Shown: piece by piece, positions 44,201 to 52,030 of the stretch
How positions within the stretch are numbered: the stretch's first letter is position 1
Layout: every line of letters begins with the position of its first letter
Source: Candidatus Enterococcus wittei
GTDB lineage: Bacteria > Bacillota > Bacilli > Lactobacillales > Enterococcaceae
Length of the DNA: 64,000 nt
Assembly (NCBI RefSeq): GCF_002140175.1
Contig: NZ_NGMO01000001.1
Span: 523,162 to 587,161, forward strand
Direction: 5' to 3'
Program-made: the position numbers and the translations under genes
Notes under the pieces: model-generated
What the model was told of the DNA's origin: nothing
Databases searched by the model: none
Seen by the model: the letters and a program-made list of their open reading frames with translations, nothing else

Positions 44201-46432
44201 TGTTGCATTATCTAGGCCTTTCAGCACAAAAGTGCTGCCCCATTTCACTTGATAGTCAATATCAAAGTCTTTTGAGGCTAATCCGTCTTTCATTTTGATC
44301 CGTAAGCGCATCTTGCGTGTGCCAACCGCACTAGTATCAAAATCAATCAATGATTCCACCGTATACAAACTACTATCGATTTTCTGCCCATTGATCGTGA
44401 CATTACTAATCAAGGAAGACGGATCGATGTTTGCGGTATTTTCGCCTAAGACAAAACTCTTTTGTGCGCCTTCTGCTTCCATCACTGGCACGGGATCAAA
44501 ACCATAAGCTGTCACTTTATAATAGGCATATTCTGAATCGTAGGTGAAATCATGTTCCTGTTCATTCATCATCAAGACCGAACTATTCGGTGTACGCTCT
44601 GGATGATGGATCTTGATCACATCATTGATCCGCACATCGATGGCATTTTCTGGCCCACCAAAAGCACCCATAATCTGTTCTAAAGTCGCTCGGTTAGTAA
44701 CATCTTGCTTATAGATCACTTGTTCATTTCGCAAGACTTCAAAAGAATAATAAAGGGAAAAAGGTGCGCCAGATGGTCCAACTGAAATTTCTGGGGAAGT
44801 CTTCAAGCCACTTGAGAGTTTCAATGGAATATTCGAGCTATTGGAACCATTTAGCAATAAAGAAAATGCCCCCGCTGATTCACCATTGATGGACTTCATC
44901 AAGATTGTCTCTCCCCACTTGACGTTGAGCGTTGTTTCTGCCGACCCTTTAATGGTCGCCCCACTATTAGGATGCTTAGTTTGGACTGTTAATTTGACTG
45001 TTTGTACTCCTGCGACACTAGAATCAGGTTCTATACTTTCCTCGGGTACCACTTCAAGATCCTTCATATCGACAGCTACCCCATGCATCGTCACCGAATC
45101 AATGTACTCTTTGAAGTTGGTAGCAAAGCTTGGGTATGAATAACCCAACTTACGTTCTTCGATGGGTTTTAATTTGATCACTAAACCTTCATGTGGTTTG
45201 ACTTCCATCGGAATGGACGCCGTTGCTTCTCGACCATCTGAAGTAGTTACTTTTGCACTCCAAGTTTGAGTGCCTGCTGTATTTGTATTGGCATTATTGA
45301 TCCATTCGACCGTATGTGTACCATGAAGATTCGTTACATTAAAGTAATCTGCTGCTTTAGGCATCTGATCATATTGATAAATCTCAAATGGTCCAGGTTT
45401 TGGTTGGATTTGAACAGGTAATGGAGTAATCGTAATTGGGATTGTTACTTCCGTTTTTCTACCTGTTTCATCAGACACACTTGCTTTAGCATTTTGTAAC
45501 CCTACTTTAGAAGTATCCGGTGCAGTGATCCATTGGTAAGTTACTTGACCACGTGTATTATTCACATTCAAATAGGTAGATGCACTAGGAATCGTTGATG
45601 CATTTTGCATTAATGTATGTGTACCATCTTTTACATTTGCATTAATTGCTCCAATTACATCTTCGGCTTTTGGTAACTTCGCAGTAAATGTCATTCCTTC
45701 TAACCGATAAAAACCTCCTATTAGTGCATAAAATGGAAGTAACGGAAACTTAAATGTTTCGGACCCACTAATTGAGCCATATTTTAATCGTTCAAATGTA
45801 ATATTTAAATACCCTACAGATTCTTTAGCCTGAGGATAAATGCGCATTTTCCAATTACCACTATCTGATTCCACTGAAGCCCACAAAAGTTCATAACGAC
45901 TTACCATCATCCCAAAGGTTCCGGTACCGCTCCCCCAATAAACTGGTAAAAAATCAGGTATTTCAATTTTTTCACCTAATTCATGATTCAAATTAGATAA
46001 ATCAAAATTTGCTTCATTAATTTTAGTCTGAATCGCCTTTATACGATCCTTAGCTTCCGTTAGAAGCGTTTGATTAGTTGTAGTCGGAAACTCCGCTTCA
46101 GGTATATTACTCTGAGGATTATTGCTCTTTAATGTAAACTTACTACTTACTACTTCAGTCTCCTTTGACGCTAAAGACTGCTTACTTGTTTTTGTTTTCT
46201 CTTTAGCTTTAGTTGTTTTTTCCGTCTTTTTCGTTTCACTTTTAGTTTTTTTTTTGGTTGTTGACTCCGATTCTTTGGTGGTTTCAGTTGCTTTAGTTAT
46301 TTTTGTTTCACTTTTTGCTTCATTTTTAATGGTACTTAACGCCGATACTGCCTGAACGACTGTGCCATTGAGATTTCCTAAAGTCACCCCTAGGACCAAT
46401 GCACTATGTAACAGTTTTTTTCCTGGTTTCAA
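41297..46432 (-). CDS. Sortase-anchored repeat surface protein (1711 aa)
   Basis: TTG 46432 follows AAAGGAGGAACCACTA; it gives MKPGKKLLHSALVLGVTLG, a signal peptide ending near residue 30 (VQAVSA). Next is a Lys/Thr/Ser-rich stretch (about 35-110), an N-terminal domain to about 290, Ig-like units, then five repeats of 220-228 aa starting at about 504, 729, 949, 1169 and 1397, each opening with VKWG. A low-complexity Gly/Asn spacer, the sorting signal LPQTN (1672-1676), a hydrophobic helix and KKRRGK end the protein. The motif has Asn in place of the last Gly of LPxTG. Probably an adhesin; ligand unknown. Confidence 0.9.
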   Translation of the reverse strand: MKPGKKLLHSALVLGVTLGNLNGTVVQAVSALSTIKNEAKSETKITKATETTKESESTTKKKTKSETKKTEKTTKAKEKTKTSKQSLASKETEVVSSKFTLKSNNPQSNIPEAEFPTTTNQTLLTEAKDRIKAIQTKINEANFDLSNLNHELGEKIEIPDFLPVYWGSGTGTFGMMVSRYELLWASVESDSGNWKMRIYPQAKESVGYLNITFERLKYGSISGSETFKFPLLPFYALIGGFYRLEGMTFTAKLPKAEDVIGAINANVKDGTHTLMQNASTIPSASTYLNVNNTRGQVTYQWITAPDTSKVGLQNAKASVSDETGRKTEVTIPITITPLPVQIQPKPGPFEIYQYDQMPKAADYFNVTNLHGTHTVEWINNANTNTAGTQTWSAKVTTSDGREATASIPMEVKPHEGLVIKLKPIEERKLGYSYPSFATNFKEYIDSVTMHGVAVDMKDLEVVPEESIEPDSSVAGVQTVKLTVQTKHPNSGATIKGSAETTLNVKWGETILMKSINGESAGAFSLLLNGSNSSNIPLKLSSGLKTSPEISVGPSGAPFSLYYSFEVLRNEQVIYKQDVTNRATLEQIMGAFGGPENAIDVRINDVIKIHHPERTPNSSVLMMNEQEHDFTYDSEYAYYKVTAYGFDPVPVMEAEGAQKSFVLGENTANIDPSSLISNVTINGQKIDSSLYTVESLIDFDTSAVGTRKMRLRIKMKDGLASKDFDIDYQVKWGSTFVLKGLDNATVGAFSLLKENNQWALHASPGISDADLSKPVNNYFGRNTYYGIEVIENVTTKHQYEVPGNISIKEAIEGFNNGQPLNVEKGNVIKVYHAESSGKNLLMVDELVKDFTIGSDYAYYEVTDHGLEPILAIDTDTKPQEFQLGEDTSKVDGTQLINHLTINGTEVPANLYTVKQLADFDTQTVGDKELRIQIETKDGNISKEIGVPYEVKWGNSIVMKSSTGGSAGVYSLQPGSSNTSRRLKIHQGFDSPLDEKLGQAPGLYYSLTVLRDDREVYAQDMPGHATLQQIMTAFGTDQVVSIQLGDVVKVYHPQNSEGSSVLMVDEKEEDFTYGSPYAYYQVTAYGFEPMSVMEAHTANQVFVLGEDISQIEDSQLLEKVTINGETVPEDAYTIERLSALDTTTIGKKTVKMKVRMNDGLSVVETEIPYEVKWGSTFVLKGLEEATVGAFSILKQNETLAIYASKGETTTDMDAPVNYTFGRDTYYKIEVSADPKKKQLFPDNIKYSYEVAGNRTVRQAIQGFNNGQPLVVEEGDIFKIYHAETENRNLLMRDDLVKDYTAGLNYAYYQVKNDEFEPITMLEAEVSSQELILGEDASKLDAATLLENVSFNGQKLANTLYKVEQTEAFDTHTTGQKTVNLKVTTADGVSSTDIEVPYEVKWGSTIHLKNRKGETVGSFGLLKNEKQKQIEIQSMQGSDQTVLKNRVTELDDMNVYYGIEVLTSANVSKYKYEVRGTQTIEQAISRFNSGKGLIVNEGDVIRVFHSDSNNNLLMSEERERNFTYGGKYAIYKVTEYGFEPSGELTVTPHTVKIVQGAKKVDLKSLVKEVKVNGKNVPSNFYNVTLSEEVEEIDTSKLGENSIPIDVTVDPTFGGFTTQTQTTYEVVEEGTEGAQGPENAGNESNDGGSDANNTTGNGTGDSSNGLENVTNIASKLPQTNSVKNAAMSAIGAVLVGGIGSLFFWKKRRGKDKSDD
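41545..44923 (-). repeat. Five tandem repeats in the surface protein gene
   Basis: Units begin at about 44923, 44248, 43587, 42927 and 42244. Units 1 and 3 are one subtype (AFG and QDV/QDM blocks, VLMMNE/VLMVDE) and units 2, 4 and 5 another (TVG, FNNGQPL-type block, NLLM). Units 2 and 4 share near-identical DNA (CCTTTCAGCACAAA.GTGCTG), which suggests duplication of a two-unit block. Confidence 0.8.
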
Positions 46433-46509
46433 TAGTGGTTCCTCCTTTTGATTGATCTGCAAGTAGAACGAATGGAAGAACTTGATTTTCTTTTTTGTGA
46501 TTTAGTCAT
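46429..46509 (-). CDS. Possible 26-aa basic leader peptide before the surface protein
   Basis: ATG 46509 follows GGAGTACATAAA and encodes a short Lys/Arg/Ser-rich peptide (MTKSQKRKSSSSIRSTCRSI then KRRNHY). Its TGA overlaps the TTG start of the surface protein (TTGA). The surface-protein ribosome site lies inside it. This arrangement allows translational coupling. It may be chance; there is no independent evidence of translation. Confidence 0.35.
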   Translation of the reverse strand: MTKSQKRKSSSSIRSTCRSIKRRNHY

Positions 46510-47093
46510 TTTATGTACTCCATTTCGTATATTTAACCAATATAAAAAAATTGTTCATTTTTCTATTTATTACTTACTGTTATACTGATGGTTATAATGT
46601 TATGTTTTTTCTTCTCCTACCTTTTATTTGATAGACTTTCCGCCTAATTATCCATTTGAAAAAACATGGAAAAGCTATACTTCTTTTAGTTTACAGGCAA
46701 AAGCAACTTTTTGGAACGTCATTTTTTTCATGTTGATGCGTATAAAATGACAGAAACCGAGTGTAATGAAAGAGAATCTCTCTAAATGAACATCAACAAA
46801 AAAAGAATAGCTGTTAAAGCTCATTAGTACGCTTTAATGGCTATTCTTTTCTTTACTTACCTAATTATTTACATATTTATAAAAAAACGGATCATAATGA
46901 AGATAATAAATAGGGGCTGCCTATTTTACAAATATAATAGTTCCACGTGCTTCATGCTTAATTCGTTTGAAACCTAGCTAAATGAACCCCTTTGAGGAGT
47001 ACTTATCAATAAAGATATCTACTGATTAATTTCATATAAATTTGAGCGATAAAGATAGCATAATTCCATGTTCTTTCAGTCATTCTACTTTTC
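46510..47093. other. Intergenic region upstream of the surface protein gene
   Basis: 584 bases, AT-rich. A strong hairpin lies at 46801-46850. Minus-strand promoter boxes near 46560-46620 are possible but ambiguous. No further ORF is supported. Confidence 0.5.
46801..46850. terminator. Bidirectional hairpin, possible terminator of the vitamin kinase gene
   Basis: AAAAGAATAGC..TTAAAGC pairs with GCTTTAA..GCTATTCTTTT, flanked by A and T runs. It is about 240 bases past the kinase stop, so a long 3' UTR or another small RNA would be implied. Confidence 0.6.
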
Positions 47094-47912
47094 TTATTCG
47101 ATTTCTCCAATTGTTGCCCAATGATTGATTGGCCCATACTTATGCCCGACGATGATCTCTTTTTGGATTGCTCGGTTCACATACTTTTTAGCGATTCGAA
47201 TCGCTTCTTCCACCGATGTTCCTTTCGCTAATTCTGCTGCTATACAAGCAGAAAGAGAATCTCCTGTGCCATTGATTCGTTCCGTTTTATAAAATGGCGC
47301 TTCTAACCAAAATGAGTGACCTGATTCAAGCAGAACGTAATCTTTTATTGTCTCTTGCGTGGAGCCAGTTGTGTGTTCGCCTTTGATCAAAATATTTTTT
47401 GCCCCCATTGCTTGTAAATCTTGCGCAGCTAATACGTAATCTGCTTCGGTATTCAGCTGGCGATTGGTTAACTTTTCTGCCTCATAAAAATTTGGTGTCA
47501 ATACGGTAGCTAAGGGGAGCAATTTTGTTTTGAGACTTTCCAATGCTTCTTCTTCTAGTAAAAGATTTCCATGTTTAGTCACAATGACAGGATCCACGAC
47601 TAAAGGACCAAAATCATATAATTGATATTTTTTGGCGACTGTTTCGATCAACGTTGCATCTGCCAACATACCGGTCTTTGCTGCCCGCACTTGATAATCT
47701 TTTGCGATCAACTCAAATTCTTTATCGATAAAGTCCGTTGGCAAAGTCACTCGGGCACCAATCTCATAAGAATTCCCTGCGACACAAGCAGTTAATACGG
47801 AAACACCATAAACTCCTCTAGTAAAAAAAGTATGCATATCCGCTTGCATCCCTGCACTTCCATCACTGTCTGAACCTGCAATAGTCATTACTTGTAGATA
47901 TTGTCTGCTCAC
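47094..47912 (-). CDS. PdxK/ThiD-type kinase (pyridoxine or hydroxymethylpyrimidine kinase)
   Basis: 272 aa, ribokinase-like fold. Motifs: MTIAGSDSDGSAGMQADMHTF at the start, AAKTGMLADATLI, VVDPVIVTKHG, LTPNFYEAE, ILIKGEHTTG and the anion-hole motif NGTGDS. ThiD normally has GTGCT/GTGDT and uses HMP; the GTGD form and the absence of a TPP riboswitch or thi genes favour pyridoxine/pyridoxal kinase, but the call is open. GTG start at 47912 after GGAGGGAATTGAA. Monocistronic. Confidence 0.85.
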   Translation of the reverse strand: MSRQYLQVMTIAGSDSDGSAGMQADMHTFFTRGVYGVSVLTACVAGNSYEIGARVTLPTDFIDKEFELIAKDYQVRAAKTGMLADATLIETVAKKYQLYDFGPLVVDPVIVTKHGNLLLEEEALESLKTKLLPLATVLTPNFYEAEKLTNRQLNTEADYVLAAQDLQAMGAKNILIKGEHTTGSTQETIKDYVLLESGHSFWLEAPFYKTERINGTGDSLSACIAAELAKGTSVEEAIRIAKKYVNRAIQKEIIVGHKYGPINHWATIGEIE

Positions 47913-48025
47913 TTCAATTCCCTCCGAACTTCTTTTTTATGTTTTATTTTAATGTAATTGTGACATTTGTACAAAAAATGTGAAAAACTCAGTCATTCCC
48001 TTTTTCATTTTCCTTCAAACAGGAC

Positions 48026-48093
48026 ACAAAAATCCTGTACTAACGAGGTATACTGAAGAAAATTTCCCCTTTAATATCTCTGTTAGTACAGGA
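48026..48093 (-). terminator. Terminator of the universal stress protein gene
   Basis: The minus strand TCCTGTACTAAC pairs with GTTAGTACAGGA across about 36 bases (with further AGAGATAT/GTATACCTC pairing), followed by TTTTTG. Confidence 0.75.
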
Positions 48094-48150
48094 GTTGTTC
48101 AGCCTTTTCACAAACGATTTCCACATTCGATAAAAATTTAAGCACTTAAT

Positions 48151-48591
48151 TCATTTCACCACTAACACATTACAGCGGGCATGATTGACAACATAAGAAG
48201 TCGTTGAGCCAACTAAAGCTCGTTCAACTGCATTCAGGCCTGTGGATCCCATGACGATTAGGTCGATTGGTTCTTTGGATTCGTTGAAATTAGCAATCAA
48301 GGTTTTAGGATAGCCATACAAGATATACGTTTCGATATCTGTTAGTCCTTTTTCAATCGCTAAATTTCGATGTTCTTTCATCTGATTATCGGCTACCTCA
48401 TCTAACTCTTCTTGTAAAGTTGTCGTTACAAAAGCAAAGTCACCAAAATAATTCCCTGAAACCTCATTGACATACAAAATATGCAAAGTCGCATGATTTC
48501 GTTTCGCTGTACCGACTGCTTCTAAAAAAGCCTTTTCTGATTTTTCTGAACCGTCAATCGCTACTAGAATATTTTTATACGTGTCTACCAT
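48151..48591 (-). CDS. Universal stress protein (UspA family)
   Basis: 146 aa. N-terminus YKNILVAIDGSEKSEKAF and C-terminal nucleotide-binding motif VMGSTGLNAVERALVGSTTSYV (GxxG-9x-GST), so it is of the ATP-binding kind. The start at ATG 48591 is set by AAGGAGGCGGTAACA; an upstream in-frame ATG at 48648 has no site. Cytoplasmic stress-response protein; exact role unknown. Single gene. Confidence 0.92.
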   Translation of the reverse strand: MVDTYKNILVAIDGSEKSEKAFLEAVGTAKRNHATLHILYVNEVSGNYFGDFAFVTTTLQEELDEVADNQMKEHRNLAIEKGLTDIETYILYGYPKTLIANFNESKEPIDLIVMGSTGLNAVERALVGSTTSYVVNHARCNVLVVK

Positions 48592-48663
48592 TGTTACCGC
48601 CTCCTTCTTTATTTTAGTGTAGCACGAATGTGAATTATGGACAATCAAGATGGGAAATCAAGA

Positions 48664-48704
48664 CAAAAAACGAGTGAAGATTTGTATCTCCAACTCGTTT
48701 TTTA
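48664..48704 (-). terminator. Terminator of the phospho-beta-glucosidase gene
   Basis: AAAAAACGAGT pairs with ACTCGTTTTTT around a 17-base loop, T-run on the minus strand, about 107 bases past the stop. Confidence 0.8.
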
Positions 48705-48810
48705 CAATGAAGTATCATCTAATTTTTTTTACTACTATTAGAAAATTTTCTTCTGTGAACCTTTGTTCTTCTTACTCACTCTTCTCGCAAATGACTTATT
48801 AGTTAGACTG

Positions 48811-50208
48811 TTATGCTTCAAAGCCATTTTGAGCCGCAACATCTTTGAACCAGTGACCTGATTTTTTGATCGTTCGTTTGCCATCTTGATCTAAGTCCAC
48901 TGCGATAAATCCATAACGATTTTTATAAGCATTTGTCCATGACCAGTTATCCATGCATGTCCACATATGATAACCAACACAATTTGTTCCTTCTTGAATG
49001 GCTTGATGCACATATTTTAAATGATCGGTTACAAATTCGATTCGATAATCATCTTCAATCATGCCTTGTTCATTGACATATCGTTCTTCTCCTTCGACGC
49101 CCATTCCATTTTCAGAAATATAGCATTTGATATTTCCATAATTTTCTCTTGTATTTGTCAAAATATCATAAATACCTTTTTCATAGATCTCCCAACCACG
49201 ATACGGGTTCATTTTTTTATTAGGCATATCATAATTATCAAAATAATCATCAGGAAGTGGTGCAGCTTTTTCTTCAATCGGTGTTTCTTTTGCTTTGATT
49301 CGACGTGGTTGATAGTAGTTGATTCCTAAAAGATCTACTTTATTTTTGCGGATGATATCCAAATCTCCTTCTACTATTTCAGGCATGATCTCTAAGTCTT
49401 TCACTATTTCGATCAATTCTTGTGGAAATTCTCCTTTGACTGCTGGGTCAAGAAAAGAACGATTGAAGAAAGCATCTGCAATCGCCGCTGCCTTCACATC
49501 TTCTGGATTATTTTCATCTCTAGGATAGCTTGGGGTCAAGTTCAGAATGATACCGATCTCACCATCTTGTCCTGTTTCATGGTAAATTTGAATGGCTTTT
49601 GCACTTGCCAGATTTTCATGGAACCCAACTTGAACCGCTTCTTTAAAGCTAATATGATTTGGATAATGGAATTGGTACAAATAACCACCTTCTACAGGTA
49701 CGATTGGTTCATTATGCGTAAACCATTTTTTTACTAAATCTCCAAACAATTCAAAACATGTTTTTGCATATTCTGCATAGGCATCTACTGTTTCTCTTGC
49801 TAACCAACCACCCTTTTCCTGTAGAGGCATAGGCATATCAAAATGGAATAGATTCACAAATGGTTCAATACCATTGTTTAGTAACTCTTCAAAATAAGAC
49901 CGGTAAAATGCTACAGCCTTTTCATTGACTTCTCCTGTACCATTTGGTATCAAGCGACTCCATTGGATGGATGTCCGAAACGTATTATGGCCGGTTGCTT
50001 TCATCAAAGCAACGTCTTCTTTATATTTCGTATAAACTTGTGAAGTTTTAGCTGGTCCTACTTCATTAAAAAACTTTTCTGGTTCTAAGTCATACCAATA
50101 ATCCCAGATATTTTCTCCTTTATCATCTCCTGCAACTCGACCTTCTGTTTGTGGACCACTTGCCGCAGAGCCCCACCAAAAATTTTCTGGAAATACATAT
50201 TTTGTCAT
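48811..50208 (-). CDS. 6-phospho-beta-glucosidase (GH1)
   Basis: 465 aa, complete GH1 barrel. Start FPENFWWGSAASGPQTEG, acid/base E167 in FTHNEP and nucleophile in YISENGMG near residue 365. GH1 enzymes encoded next to a cellobiose-type PTS hydrolyse the incoming 6-phospho-beta-glucoside (cellobiose, arbutin or salicin type) in the cytoplasm. It diverges from the PTS IIC gene across a 152-base shared control region with palindrome, two promoters and cre. GAGGAACATG-type ribosome site (GCGAGGAACATGATATG) precedes the start. Confidence 0.93.
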   Translation of the reverse strand: MTKYVFPENFWWGSAASGPQTEGRVAGDDKGENIWDYWYDLEPEKFFNEVGPAKTSQVYTKYKEDVALMKATGHNTFRTSIQWSRLIPNGTGEVNEKAVAFYRSYFEELLNNGIEPFVNLFHFDMPMPLQEKGGWLARETVDAYAEYAKTCFELFGDLVKKWFTHNEPIVPVEGGYLYQFHYPNHISFKEAVQVGFHENLASAKAIQIYHETGQDGEIGIILNLTPSYPRDENNPEDVKAAAIADAFFNRSFLDPAVKGEFPQELIEIVKDLEIMPEIVEGDLDIIRKNKVDLLGINYYQPRRIKAKETPIEEKAAPLPDDYFDNYDMPNKKMNPYRGWEIYEKGIYDILTNTRENYGNIKCYISENGMGVEGEERYVNEQGMIEDDYRIEFVTDHLKYVHQAIQEGTNCVGYHMWTCMDNWSWTNAYKNRYGFIAVDLDQDGKRTIKKSGHWFKDVAAQNGFEA

Positions 50209-50241
50209 ATCATGTTCCTCGCTTCATTATTTGATAACGTA

Positions 50242-50270
50242 ATCATAACTAATACAAAAAAATAAATCAA
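50242..50270 (-). promoter_or_regulatory. Promoter of the phospho-beta-glucosidase gene
   Basis: -35 TTGATT (50270-50265), 17-base spacer, -10 TATGAT (50247-50242). The palindromic operator begins five bases upstream of the -35. Confidence 0.6.
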
Positions 50271-50274
50271 TACT

Positions 50275-50306
50275 TTTCAATTAAATGACTAGACATTTAA
50301 TTGAAA
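50275..50306. promoter_or_regulatory. 32-bp palindromic operator between the glucosidase and PTS genes
   Basis: TTTCAATTAAATG (50275-50287), six-base spacer, CATTTAATTGAAA (50294-50306): perfect 13-bp arms. It covers the -35 of the PTS promoter and abuts the opposite promoter, so one bound protein could control both. The likely binder is the GntR/UTRA regulator encoded at 52031. Confidence 0.75.
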
Positions 50307-50318
50307 TGCGAGTATACT
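50290..50318 (+). promoter_or_regulatory. Promoter of the PTS IIC gene
   Basis: -35 TAGACA (50290-50295), 17-base spacer, -10 TATACT (50313-50318). Confidence 0.75.
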
Positions 50319-50324
50319 CATTTT

Positions 50325-50338
50325 TGTAATCGATTGCA
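50325..50338 (+). promoter_or_regulatory. cre site (CcpA) at the PTS promoter
   Basis: TGTAATCGATTGCA matches TGNAANCGNTNNCA at all defined positions and covers the expected transcription start, so glucose repression by CcpA is predicted. Confidence 0.8.
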
Positions 50339-50360
50339 AATTAAAATAGAGGTGAAAATA

Positions 50361-51632
50361 ATGAACGGTTTTATGGATAAACTTGCTCAGAAAATCATGC
50401 CTTTAGCAAATCTTCTAGGGCAAAATCGTTACTTAACAGTGTTACGGGATGCATTTATGCTATCATTTCCTCTGACAATGTTTGGATCTATCGTGGTCGT
50501 TATCAATAATCTGCCTTTCTTCAGTGATGCCACTAAAGGAACGCTCTCCACATTATTTGGAAATGGTCAAAATGCAACAATGAGTATCATGTCTGTCTTT
50601 GTTACTTTCGGTATCGGCTATTATTTATCTAAATCCTATGATGTTGAAGGAATTTTTGGCGGAGCAGTTTCTTTTGCCAGTTTCTTGATTCTTACGCCTT
50701 TTGCAATGACCACTGCAGGCGGTGAAGAAGTAACTGGAGTTCTTAGTCTAGATCGCCTTGGAGCTAAAGGGATGTTCATTGGTATGATCGCTGCTTTTCT
50801 AGCTGCTGAAATCTATTGTCGGATCACGAAACGTGGTTGGCAGATCAAAATGCCTGATGGTGTTCCACCAGCAGTCACAAAATCTTTTGCAGCATTGATC
50901 CCAGCTGTTGTTACTTTAACTATTTTCTTGATCATCAATGCAATCATGACTGGTGTATTCCATGCAAATCTACATGATGTCGTATATGAAGTGATCCAAA
51001 AACCATTGACAGGTTTAGGAAGCAGTTTACCAGCAACCTTGATTGCCTTGTTCTTTGTTCAATTTTTATGGTTCTTTGGTTTACATGGACAAATCATTGT
51101 GAACTCTGTGATGGACCCAATTTGGAATACATTGATGCTAGATAATCTAGAAGCCTACCAACATGGAAAAGAATTACCACATATCATCACAAAACCATTT
51201 ATGGAAACATTTACTGTTGGTATCGGTGGTTCAGGAATGACCTTAGCTGTAGTTCTTTTAATGGCTTTTGTTTTGAAGAAAAAACAATATCGTGATGTCG
51301 GTCGTTTAGCACTTGCACCAGGAATCTTCAATGTAAATGAACCCGCCATTTTCGGTCTTCCAATCGTTTTAAATGCTACGATCCTCATTCCTTGGGTAGT
51401 TGCTCCGCTGATCGTTACTACATTTAATTACTTAGTGATGGCTGCTGGAATCGTTCCTCCACCAACTGGGGTTTCTGTGCCTTGGACCGTTCCGATCATA
51501 GCAAGCGGTGTTTTAGCAACCAACTCATGGCTTGGCGGACTATTACAAGTATTTGACTTTTTCATCGTCGCATTGATTTGGTACCCATTCTTGATGATCT
51601 TAGACAAACAACCAGATTTAGATGTGGTCTGA
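50361..51632 (+). CDS. PTS sugar transporter subunit IIC, lactose/cellobiose family (CelB-like)
   Basis: 423 aa, polytopic. Features: FPLTMFGSIVVVINNLP, WFFGLHGQIIVNSVMDPIWNT, GGSGMTLAVVLLMAF and the NEPAIFGLPIVLN motif typical of EIIC-Lac/Cel. ATG 50361 is set by GAGGTGAAAATA; translation from the upstream ATG at 50301 would run through the promoter and cre. EIIA and EIIB are not in the window and must be supplied from elsewhere. The sugar is probably a beta-glucoside, judged from the divergent GH1 enzyme. Confidence 0.93.
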   Translation: MNGFMDKLAQKIMPLANLLGQNRYLTVLRDAFMLSFPLTMFGSIVVVINNLPFFSDATKGTLSTLFGNGQNATMSIMSVFVTFGIGYYLSKSYDVEGIFGGAVSFASFLILTPFAMTTAGGEEVTGVLSLDRLGAKGMFIGMIAAFLAAEIYCRITKRGWQIKMPDGVPPAVTKSFAALIPAVVTLTIFLIINAIMTGVFHANLHDVVYEVIQKPLTGLGSSLPATLIALFFVQFLWFFGLHGQIIVNSVMDPIWNTLMLDNLEAYQHGKELPHIITKPFMETFTVGIGGSGMTLAVVLLMAFVLKKKQYRDVGRLALAPGIFNVNEPAIFGLPIVLNATILIPWVVAPLIVTTFNYLVMAAGIVPPPTGVSVPWTVPIIASGVLATNSWLGGLLQVFDFFIVALIWYPFLMILDKQPDLDVV

Positions 51633-52030
51633 TCCAATATAAGAATGATTTTGACAACTATCACTTAAAGTTGTGACTTATGTGTTCAACTTTTGAGAAA
51701 TAAGTCGGAGTGTTTCGAAAATAGCTTTTCCTATTTTCGCGATTCTTTGGCTTATTTTTTTTAGAATTGTTTATCGCTTGTCATTTAAAATATAAGAACT
51801 TTGTAAAATCGTCTAACCTGAAATTACTAGTTATCTAAAAACACAGAACTTTATGTATTCGGTGTGATTCTGATTTTTCTTAAATAGGTATTGATCAAGT
51901 TTAGTGTAGTCGTATAACCTATCATTTTTTATAAAAAAACACTTCTTTCTTATTTACTGATGTAAGATTTATGACTTTATTGGTTGTCGGAGAGTTCAAC
52001 ATTCGTTATACTCAATGGGAGGTGAATAAC
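51633..52030. other. Intergenic, 398 bases
   Basis: Contains the PTS gene terminator (51698-51765) and the AT-rich promoter region of the GntR gene. An upstream in-frame ATG at 51971 lacks a ribosome site and was not used. Confidence 0.5.
51698..51765 (+). terminator. Terminator of the PTS IIC gene
   Basis: AAATAAG(T)C...CGAAAATAG pairs with CTATTTTCG...GCTTATTT, followed by a T-run. Member of the CGAAAAT hairpin family. Confidence 0.8.

Noticed and set aside
47913..48025. TPP riboswitch upstream of the vitamin kinase
   Set aside because: None of the conserved TPP blocks (CUGAGA, GAACCUGA) is present.
50301..50360. Longer N-terminus for the PTS IIC protein from ATG 50301
   Set aside because: The first 60 bases contain the -10 box and cre site, and the good ribosome site belongs to ATG 50361.
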